DNA from: Phyllobacterium zundukense
Lineage (GTDB): Bacteria; Pseudomonadota; Alphaproteobacteria; Rhizobiales; Rhizobiaceae
DNA length: 64,000 nucleotides
Direction: 5' to 3'
Assembly: GCF_025452195.1 (NCBI RefSeq)
Contig: NZ_CP104973.1
Coordinates: 1,967,001 to 2,031,000, forward strand
The position numbers were made by a program, and so were the translations under genes. The notes under the pieces were generated by a model, which saw only the letters and a list, made by a program, of their open reading frames with translations, did not search any database and had not been told where the DNA came from. Below are positions 57,778 to 64,000 of the stretch, piece after piece. Positions within the stretch are counted from its first letter, which is position 1, and the number at the start of each line of letters is the position of its first letter.

Positions 57778-59613
57778 TTAGTTGGCGTCGGCATTTTGGG
57801 CGGCGGGCAGCACACTCGCAGTTTCCTCGCTGAGCGCGCGGCCGGTCCGGCGCGGCTTGATCAGCGGACCTGGAACCGGCGCGTTGCCCCTCATCAAATC
57901 GGCGCCGGCGCGAATGCCACCGGCAAGCTGCAGATCGAGGCGCTCGGCGTCGCGCCGGCGTACATCTGCAGTAATATCGGCGGCTTCCTGCCGATCCACA
58001 CCCAAGCCGATCAAAGTATTTTCGCCGAAGATCAATGCGGATTCGAACGTCTCGCGCATCTGGAAATCCACGCCCAGTTTGATGAGTTCGATTGTATTGC
58101 CGCGATCGAAGGCCCGTGCATAGATCTGGACCATCGGAAACTCCGCCTTGACCAGGTTGGCTATTGTCAGGATTGTTTCGGCCTTGTCGACGCAGATGAG
58201 TACCGCCTGCGCCCGCCCGGCACCTGCCGCGTGGAGGATATCGAGCCGCGTGCCATCACCATAATAGACCTTGAACCCGAACTGTGATGCAGCCTGGATC
58301 ATCTCCACGTCATTATCGATGATGGAGATGTCGACGCCGCGTATCAGCAGAGGCTGGCAGGAAATCTGACCGAACCGGCCAAAGCCGATGATGAGGGCAT
58401 TTCCGGTCAAGCCCTCCGCAATGTCGACTTCCTGAAGATCCTGTTTTTCCTCGGGCATGAGATATCGCAAGGCGATGAGGAAAAGTGGTGTCAGCACCAT
58501 CGAGAAAATGATGATCGCCGTCAGGATGGCGTTGGCTTCCCCATCGAGTATGCCGACTGCAGTGGCCGCCGCGTAGAGCACAAAGGCGAATTCGCCGCCT
58601 TGCGCCATGATGGCCGCGCGCTCCAGCGCTTCCCGGTTAGACGATCTGAGCAGCCGTGCCGCTATGTATATCCCGATGCCCTTGATGAGCTTGAATGCGA
58701 CAACGTAAAACAGCACCATCTTCCAGTTCGCTGCGACGACGCTCAGATCAAGCGACATGCCGACGGCCAGAAAGAACAATCCAAGCAGAATGCCACGGAA
58801 AGGTTCGATGTCCGCTTCGAGTTGATGCCGGAAGGTCGATTCGGACAGAAGCACGCCAGCGAGAAATGCGCCCATGGCCATGGAAAGGCCGCTGACCTGC
58901 ATGATCAGGGCAGCGCCGAGGACGACCAGCAGCGCAGCTGCAGTCATGACTTCACGGGCACGCGATTGCGCGAGGAACCCGAATAGCGGATTGAGCAGGT
59001 ATTTGCCGGCGAGAATGAGGCCAGCAATCGCGCCAATGCCTATACCAATGTTGATCCAGTGCAACCCTCCAGCCGACTCGGCGCTTATTGGCGCGAGGAA
59101 CGCTACCAACGCCAAGAGCGGAACGATGGTGAGGTCTTCAAACAGCAGGATCGAAACCATGCGCTGGCCCTGCGGTGTGGCGGTTTCGCCGCGCTCCTCC
59201 AGCAATTGCATGACGATCGCCGTGGAGGTCAGGACGAAACCAGCACCAGCGACGAATGACTGGGCAAGCGGAAAGCCCGTGGCAATGCCGAGGCCAGTCA
59301 GAAGCAGTGCGCAAACGCCGACCTGCAGCGCTCCAAGGCCGAAAATGCTTTTGCGCAATCCCCACAACCGGGATGGCTGCATTTCGAGGCCGATGAGAAA
59401 TAGAAACATGACGACACCGAGTTCCGCGACATGCAGGATCGTCTGCGGGTCGGAGAAGAACTTGAGGCCGAAGGGGCCGATTACCAGACCGGCGGCGAGG
59501 TAGCCGAGAACAGAGCCGAGCCCCAGCCGCTTGAACAACGGCACGGCGACGACGCCAGCCCCAAGCAGCACGACTACACTTAGAAGGTCAGGTCCGCTGA
59601 TTTCCGCCGCCAT
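57778..59613 (-). CDS. CPA2 monovalent cation:proton antiporter (KefB/KefC-like)
   Basis: The 611-aa protein has an N-terminal antiporter domain with about 12 helices (LGSVLGYLAAGLVIGPFGLK, ELGVVMFLFLIGLEMQPSRL, FVAGAGFVLTSTAIVMQLLE) and an RCK/TrkA-N domain (about 400-520; ALIIGFGRFGQISCQPLL with GxGxxG, VYYGDGTRLDILHAAGA). ATG 59613 follows GGAG; upstream frame lacks likeness. It exchanges K+ or Na+ for H+ and is gated by nucleotides or glutathione adducts in relatives. DUF924 follows. Confidence 0.92.
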   Translation of the reverse strand: MAAEISGPDLLSVVVLLGAGVVAVPLFKRLGLGSVLGYLAAGLVIGPFGLKFFSDPQTILHVAELGVVMFLFLIGLEMQPSRLWGLRKSIFGLGALQVGVCALLLTGLGIATGFPLAQSFVAGAGFVLTSTAIVMQLLEERGETATPQGQRMVSILLFEDLTIVPLLALVAFLAPISAESAGGLHWINIGIGIGAIAGLILAGKYLLNPLFGFLAQSRAREVMTAAALLVVLGAALIMQVSGLSMAMGAFLAGVLLSESTFRHQLEADIEPFRGILLGLFFLAVGMSLDLSVVAANWKMVLFYVVAFKLIKGIGIYIAARLLRSSNREALERAAIMAQGGEFAFVLYAAATAVGILDGEANAILTAIIIFSMVLTPLFLIALRYLMPEEKQDLQEVDIAEGLTGNALIIGFGRFGQISCQPLLIRGVDISIIDNDVEMIQAASQFGFKVYYGDGTRLDILHAAGAGRAQAVLICVDKAETILTIANLVKAEFPMVQIYARAFDRGNTIELIKLGVDFQMRETFESALIFGENTLIGLGVDRQEAADITADVRRRDAERLDLQLAGGIRAGADLMRGNAPVPGPLIKPRRTGRALSEETASVLPAAQNADAN

Positions 59614-59697
59614 TGGTTCTCCGCATCTTTGAGCTTGATCGTGAATTTCAGAGGTAAAGCGCGAGGATACGACAGGCAAGCTTATTCAGACGGGATG

Positions 59698-60549
59698 CTA
59701 ATTCAAATTCCAGATCCGGCGGGCATTTCCCGAAAACAGCTTGGTCTTTTCCTCCTGGCTGCAGCCTGAAAGCAGGGAATGGGTTGCCGCGACCCAGGTG
59801 GCGAGGCCCCCACCAAGGGTACAGACGGGCCAGTCGCTACCCCATACGAGCCTATCCCAGCCGAAATTTTCTATGACGTGATTGACGTAAGGCGCCAGCG
59901 TTTCGACGCGCCAGGTCTCTGCGTCCGCGTAGGCCACCACCCCGGAAATCTTGGCGGTGACGTTCGGACGCTTGGCAATATCAGTAATTTTGCCGCGCCA
60001 TTCGTCGAGCGCACCGGCCTTGATATCCGGAACACCGCAATGATCGAGGATGAACTGCACATCCGGCGCAAGATCGACGAGGGCAATCGCCTTGTCGATT
60101 TGTCTCGGCAGAACGCACAGGTCGAAGGTTAATCCCGTGCCGCCAAGCTTTCGGATGTTTTCGCGGAAGAGCGGCTGCTCCGAGAGCTCATCGCCCATGA
60201 CATGCAGCACACGGCGGAAGCCCTTTACCAGAGGGTTGATCTGTTGGCGCTCGAGGAACGCCGCAAAGCCATCGTCCTCCGGACGGCAGGAAGAGATTGC
60301 ACCGGCAATCAGGTTGCCGCTACGTTTTGCGAGAGATGCAATGTAATCGGTCTCCGCCTGTATGTCCGTCGGGGCGACATCGACCTCCATGTGCAACGCA
60401 TGGGTGATGCCGACGCGATGAGCCTGCAGCGCGTATTTCTCATAGAGAAAATTGCGATTCAGCGCCTCGGTCCCCGACAACCAGGGATAGGACAGCACCG
60501 ATTGGTCGATGAGATGCAGATGGGTGTCGATCAAAGGCATGGCTGTCAT
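59698..60549 (-). CDS. Amidohydrolase-2 family hydrolase (fuconolactonase-like)
   Basis: The 283-aa TIM-barrel hydrolase has PLIDTHLHLIDQS (metal ligands), MEVDVAPTDI, ILDHCGVPD, AKISGVV and VWGSDWPVCTLGGG, the Asp of the active site. It belongs to the group with L-fucono-1,5-lactonase and 4-sulfomuconolactonase relatives. ATG 60549 follows GGAGGAG. It is adjacent to an IclR regulator and a sugar ABC importer, so a sugar lactone from L-fucose, L-rhamnose or similar is likely. Confidence 0.88.
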   Translation of the reverse strand: MTAMPLIDTHLHLIDQSVLSYPWLSGTEALNRNFLYEKYALQAHRVGITHALHMEVDVAPTDIQAETDYIASLAKRSGNLIAGAISSCRPEDDGFAAFLERQQINPLVKGFRRVLHVMGDELSEQPLFRENIRKLGGTGLTFDLCVLPRQIDKAIALVDLAPDVQFILDHCGVPDIKAGALDEWRGKITDIAKRPNVTAKISGVVAYADAETWRVETLAPYVNHVIENFGWDRLVWGSDWPVCTLGGGLATWVAATHSLLSGCSQEEKTKLFSGNARRIWNLN

Positions 60550-60562
60550 GGGTTCTCCTCCA

Positions 60563-61366
60563 CTACGCCTGTCGCAATACGCTCGAATGGACGACATCCG
60601 CTCCGGCAAGCTCCGAGAGTTTCTGCGCCGTGGCTACCAGCATTTTGCGGGCATCTTCGACGCCCGGCGCATCCGGGATATTCAGCAATTGAATATAGGG
60701 ACAGGTCAACGCGGCAATCGCCCTTCCGTCGGGGCCGAGCACAGGTGCGGAAACGTTGAAGACCCCTGCCGTCTGCGCGCTCGGCATGATCTCGTAGCCG
60801 CGCTCGCGGATCTGGTTGAGCCGCTCGCGGAAATCTGGAGGTTGGGCGATATCGTCCGCATGCTGCTCGTACTCGGCGATCATCAAGGCGCGCTCTTCAT
60901 TGGAGCGGAATGCCAGCAGCACATGACCGGAACCGGTGTTGAACAAGCTGATATGGGAACCAACCCGGATTGAAATGCCCCAATAGTCCGGCGCCTCCTG
61001 CTGGGCGACGACAACGGCAGCGCCGCGGTCGAAAACGCTGAGCTGATTGGCCTGTTTCGACATCACCGCGAGTTCGCGCATCAGCGGTGTCGCATAGGAA
61101 GCAAGGCGGCGGACAGGCGCATGCAACTGGGCAAGCCCGAACAGTTTCAACGTCAATGAATAGCGATCGCCCTCAAGCCGCGTCACGTATCCCCGGCGTA
61201 CGAGGCGATCGAGCATGCGGTAGAATTCGTTGGGGCTGCGGCCGAGGAATTTGGCGATTTCTGCTTGCGTGAGGCCGCCATCGATACCGGAAAGAAGCTC
61301 AAGAATGTCCAGACCCTTATCAAGCGCAGGCGCGCGATAACGATCGCTGTCGTCGTCCTCTATCAT
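60563..61366 (-). CDS. IclR-family transcriptional regulator
   Basis: The 267-aa protein has the N-terminal winged helix (ALDKGLDILELLSGIDGGLT, QAEIAKFLGRSPNEFYRMLD) and the IclR effector domain (about 90-260; RELAVMSKQANQLSVFDRGA, GYEIMPSAQTAGVFNVSAPV). ATG 61366 follows GGGGAG. It is divergent from the ABC importer and its gene precedes the lactonase by 13 nt, forming an operon. The ligand is probably the sugar or its lactone/acid. Confidence 0.93.
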   Translation of the reverse strand: MIEDDDSDRYRAPALDKGLDILELLSGIDGGLTQAEIAKFLGRSPNEFYRMLDRLVRRGYVTRLEGDRYSLTLKLFGLAQLHAPVRRLASYATPLMRELAVMSKQANQLSVFDRGAAVVVAQQEAPDYWGISIRVGSHISLFNTGSGHVLLAFRSNEERALMIAEYEQHADDIAQPPDFRERLNQIRERGYEIMPSAQTAGVFNVSAPVLGPDGRAIAALTCPYIQLLNIPDAPGVEDARKMLVATAQKLSELAGADVVHSSVLRQA

Positions 61367-61402
61367 AACCAATTCTCCCCACACTCACTACTCATATACG
61401 AA

Positions 61403-61481
61403 GACGATATCGTTAAGAAAGCAGTTTCCATGCTTGACGGTCAAGCGCATAAATGTTTGTATATGAATGAAACGCTCATAT
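61403..61481. promoter_or_regulatory. Palindromic sites in the IclR/ABC divergent promoter
   Basis: ACGATATCGT at 61403-61412 is a perfect palindrome. ATATGA (61461-61466) and TCATAT (61476-61481) form another with a 9-base spacer; a third TCATAT occurs near 61392. They are candidate IclR operators, by position only. Confidence 0.45.
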
Positions 61482-61539
61482 GTGGGTGTTGCAAGATTGC
61501 GAGAGCCGGGGAGCGGCCACTCGATGACGGGAGGGAACC

Positions 61540-62856
61540 ATGAAAAATCTGTTGACCAGTGTTTCGGCTGGCGTTATCGCGATTTTCAGCGTGCAAGCTG
61601 CACTTGGTGCAGATCTGCCGGGAAAGTTCGAGGGCGTGACCATTGACGCCAAGCTTATCGGCGGACAACAATATGAGCCGTTGTATGAGCGCATCGGCGA
61701 ATGGGAAAAGCTGACCGGCGCCAAGGTCAACATCCTGTCGAAGAAGAACCATTTCGAACTCGATAAAGAGATAAAGTCGGATATTGCTTCAGGCAGCCTT
61801 AATTGGTGCGTCGGATCAAACCACTCATCATTCGCGCCGCAGTATCCCGATATCTATACCGACCTGAACAAGCTGCTTCCTGGGGAAGAAATTGCCGCGT
61901 TCGTTCCGACGAACATCAAGTCGTCGACGCTGGACGGCAAGCTGGTCATGCTGCCACGCGCACAGTTCGACGTTTCCGCACTCTATTACCAGAAGAGCAT
62001 TTACGCCGACGAGGCCAACAAGAAGGCCTTCAAGGAAAAGTACGGTTATGATCTGACGCCGCCCGATACATGGCAGCAGGTCAGCGATCAGGCCATCTTC
62101 TTTACGAAGGCGCCGGACTTCTACGGCACGCAGTTTGCCGGCAAGGAAGAGGCGATCAACGGCCGATTCTATGAAATGCTGATTGCCGACGGCGGCGAGT
62201 ATATCGACAAGGACGGCAAGCCGACCTTCAACTCCGAAGCCGGCGTCAAGGCGCTCGATTGGTTCGTCAATCTCTACAAGGCGAAAGCTGTTCCGGCAGG
62301 CACGACCAACTACCTTTGGGACGATCTCGGGCAGGGTTTTGCATCGGGGTCGATTGCCATCAATCTTGATTGGCCAGGCTGGGCGAGCTTCTTCAACGAT
62401 CCGAAATCGTCAAAAGTTGCCGGCAATGTCGGCGTGAAGGTGGCGCCAGCGGGTTCGTCCGGCAAGCGCACTGGCTGGTCCGGTCATCACGGCTTCTCGG
62501 TGACGGAAGCCTGCGCTCACAAGGATGCCGCAGCCTCACTCGTCTGGTGGCTGACCAACGAGGACAGCCAGAAGCTCGAGGCGAAGGCCGGCCCCTTGCC
62601 GACGCGCACGGCGGTATGGGAATGGGACATCGAGCAGGCCAAGGGCGATCCTTACAAGACCGAGGTGCTGAACGCCTTCCAGGAAGAAGCAAAGAACGCA
62701 TTCCCGGTTCCGCCATTGGCCGAATGGATCGAGATTTCCAACGCCGTCTATCCGGAACTGCAATCGGCCATTCTTGGTGACAAGACGTCCAAGGAAGCAC
62801 TCGACACTGCGGCCAAAAAGGCGACGGAAATCCTTCAGGATGCCGGCAAGCTTTAA
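61540..62856 (+). CDS. Carbohydrate ABC importer binding protein (SBP family 1)
   Basis: The 438-aa precursor has a signal peptide (LLTSVSAGVIAIFSVQAALG). The mature protein has YEPLYERIGEWEKLTGAKVN, LVMLPRAQFDVSALYYQKSI and INLDWPGWASFFNDP, as in sugar-binding proteins of the CUT1 class. ATG 61540 follows GGGAGGGAA. It binds an unknown sugar, by context related to the lactonase substrate. A family C repeat separates it from the first permease gene. Confidence 0.9.
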   Translation: MKNLLTSVSAGVIAIFSVQAALGADLPGKFEGVTIDAKLIGGQQYEPLYERIGEWEKLTGAKVNILSKKNHFELDKEIKSDIASGSLNWCVGSNHSSFAPQYPDIYTDLNKLLPGEEIAAFVPTNIKSSTLDGKLVMLPRAQFDVSALYYQKSIYADEANKKAFKEKYGYDLTPPDTWQQVSDQAIFFTKAPDFYGTQFAGKEEAINGRFYEMLIADGGEYIDKDGKPTFNSEAGVKALDWFVNLYKAKAVPAGTTNYLWDDLGQGFASGSIAINLDWPGWASFFNDPKSSKVAGNVGVKVAPAGSSGKRTGWSGHHGFSVTEACAHKDAAASLVWWLTNEDSQKLEAKAGPLPTRTAVWEWDIEQAKGDPYKTEVLNAFQEEAKNAFPVPPLAEWIEISNAVYPELQSAILGDKTSKEALDTAAKKATEILQDAGKL

Positions 62857-62870
62857 TGGCAAGCACTGCG

Positions 62871-63002
62871 GTCCTTCTCTCTTGTGGGGAGCGAGGGACC
62901 GCAGGTCCGGGAAGAGGCATTTCGATCAGCACGACATGAGAAACGGGTAGTATCCCTCCCGGCTGCTTTGCAGCCACCCTCCCCACTAGGAGGAGGGCTG
63001 AA
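62871..63002. repeat. Family C palindromic element, copy 2
   Basis: Imperfect palindrome. Right half: CCCTCCCGGCTGC-TTT-GCAGCC and ACCCTCCCCACTAGGAGGAGGG; left half: CTTCTCTCTTGTGGGGAGCG, GACCGCAGGTCC. It shares plan with copy 1. It sits between binding protein and permease genes of one operon, where it could reduce permease expression. Confidence 0.65.
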
Positions 63003-63036
63003 GCGGAAATGCAGAATCCAGAAGGCCATATTTCAG

Positions 63037-63933
63037 ATGAAATTTCCCAAACTATCAGCGCCGACGCTTCTGCTGCTGCCAGCCATCATTGTTCTCGCCG
63101 CCGTCATCGTGCTGCCGCTGCTGTTCTCGCTCTATTCAAGCTTCACACCGTTCAGGCTGACCAAGCCTGAATCGATCTGGGTTTTCATCGGCGTTCGTAA
63201 CTATGTGAGCGTGCTGACCAACTACGAGTTCTGGACAGCATTTGGCCGTACGGTCCTGCTCCTGACCATCGCACTCAATGCCGAGATGTTCCTCGGCCTT
63301 GGCCTTGCCATGCTGGTCAACAAGGCGACGCGCGGTCAGCGAATTTTGCGTACATTGATGATGTTCCCGATGATGTTCTCGCCGGTACTCGTCGGTTTCC
63401 AGTTCAAGTTCCTGTTCAACGACAATATCGGTTTCGTCAACAATGCGCTGCAGTCACTGGGGCTGACCACTAATGCGATACCCTGGCTGATCGATGGCAA
63501 TCTGGCGCTGTTTTCAATCATCGTTGCCGAGGTATGGTCTTCAACTTCCGTCTTTGCCATCCTGATCCTCGCTGGACTGCTCGCCATGCCGCAGGAACCG
63601 GTGGAAGCGGCGCGGGTCGATGGCTGCACGCCCTGGCAGACATTCCGCTACGTCACCTGGCCCTACCTGATGCCTTTTGCCTTTATCGCCATGACGATCC
63701 GATCGCTGGACGTGGCGCGAGCCTATGACATCGTCAAGATCATGACCGATGGCGGGCCGGCCAAGCGCACCGAGCTCTTGTGGACGCTGGTCGGACGCAC
63801 GGCCTATAGCGACGCGCGCATGGGCCTTGCCAACGCGATGGCATATATCTCGATCCTGCTCTCGATCCTGTTCACCGTATATTTCTTCAGAAAACTCGCT
63901 GCCGCGCGCCAGCAAATCGGAGCAGAGTGGTAA
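63037..63933 (+). CDS. Carbohydrate ABC importer permease (MalF-like)
   Basis: The 298-aa protein has six membrane helices (LLLPAIIVLAAVIVLPLLFS first) and the EAA loop EAARVDGCTPWQTFRYVTWP near residue 200. ATG 63037 (MKFPKLSAPTLL) is preferred: 51 upstream codons are repeat-derived. AAGG lies about 13 nt upstream. It is the first of two permeases; the second begins 1 nt after its stop. Confidence 0.9.
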   Translation: MKFPKLSAPTLLLLPAIIVLAAVIVLPLLFSLYSSFTPFRLTKPESIWVFIGVRNYVSVLTNYEFWTAFGRTVLLLTIALNAEMFLGLGLAMLVNKATRGQRILRTLMMFPMMFSPVLVGFQFKFLFNDNIGFVNNALQSLGLTTNAIPWLIDGNLALFSIIVAEVWSSTSVFAILILAGLLAMPQEPVEAARVDGCTPWQTFRYVTWPYLMPFAFIAMTIRSLDVARAYDIVKIMTDGGPAKRTELLWTLVGRTAYSDARMGLANAMAYISILLSILFTVYFFRKLAAARQQIGAEW

Positions 63934-63934
63934 G

Positions 63935-64000
63935 ATGGACAAGAACAGTTCTCATCGTCTGAAACGCCGCTGGCTTAAAGTCGCACATTTTATCGGTCTG
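63935..64000 (+). CDS. Second carbohydrate ABC permease, N-terminus only
   Basis: ATG 63935 begins MDKNSSHRLKRRWLKVAHFI, a basic cytoplasmic start followed by the first membrane helix, typical of MalG-like permeases. The window ends after 22 codons. The stop of the preceding gene is one base before this start. Confidence 0.75.
   Translation, partial: MDKNSSHRLKRRWLKVAHFIGL

Overview
The window is a GC-rich chromosomal segment of an alphaproteobacterium of the order Hyphomicrobiales, most likely near the Brucella/Ochrobactrum, Phyllobacterium or Mesorhizobium group. Pointers are an Omp10-type lipoprotein, a lysine/ornithine decarboxylase behind a long speF-like leader, a DUF882 protein, a DUF2320-type outer-membrane barrel, alphaproteobacterial Zur-like operators and several families of palindromic intergenic repeats. 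I see no rRNA, tRNA, CRISPR array, prophage or complete insertion sequence.

Layout. 1-6.4 kb: a truncated outer-membrane beta-barrel gene, arabinose-5-phosphate isomerase (KDO synthesis), a HicAB-like module, an NfeD/SPFH pair, a HigBA module and ferrochelatase. 6.5-16 kb: an NCS1 nucleobase transporter behind a sigma-54 promoter, a LysM-fused 5'-nucleotidase, Omp10, two small ORFs, homospermidine synthase, and a translationally coupled pair (oligoendopeptidase F and a DUF3445 haem protein). 16-28 kb: DUF882 protein, a VapBC-like module, KDPG aldolase, TrhO tRNA hydroxylase, a DUF533/TerB-like protein, an aminotransferase, a GNAT, a NicO/DUF1007 metal-transport pair, and an amidase with its LysR regulator. 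28-34 kb: a leader RNA with lysine/ornithine decarboxylase and a GNAT, an esterase, a MITE-like element and gnd. 33.5-46 kb: an RpiR regulator next to a catabolic gene set (N-formylglutamate amidohydrolase family, APC permease, glutamine-synthetase-like ligase, aldehyde dehydrogenase, iron alcohol dehydrogenase), an intact AbrB/VapC module, and a polyamine/iron-type ABC importer. 46-54.9 kb: an EmrAB pump with divergent TetR regulator and twin operators, then Zur with a divergent zinc ABC importer and a TerC/CBS protein. 55-64 kb: an orphan RTX protein, a KefB-like antiporter with DUF924, and the start of an IclR-controlled sugar locus (fuconolactonase-like hydrolase, ABC importer) running off the right edge.

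How parts fit together. Polyamine metabolism appears twice (homospermidine synthase and the decarboxylase). The 34.6-41.3 kb genes look like a gamma-glutamylation route for an amine or amino alcohol, resembling the Puu and Ipu pathways but with an N-formylglutamate amidohydrolase relative as the possible deglutamylase. Two distant loci, zur/zinc ABC and DUF1007/NicO, carry Zur-box-like sequences and may form one metal regulon.

The most striking anomaly is a concentration of single-base frameshifts in toxin-antitoxin genes. The hicA-like toxin, the higB toxin and a vapB-like antitoxin are each broken by one indel while their partners are intact; a fourth indel breaks the end of the amidohydrolase gene. 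Elsewhere coding frames look whole. Three palindromic repeat families (A: four copies, B: three plus a half copy, C: two copies) occupy many of the gaps.
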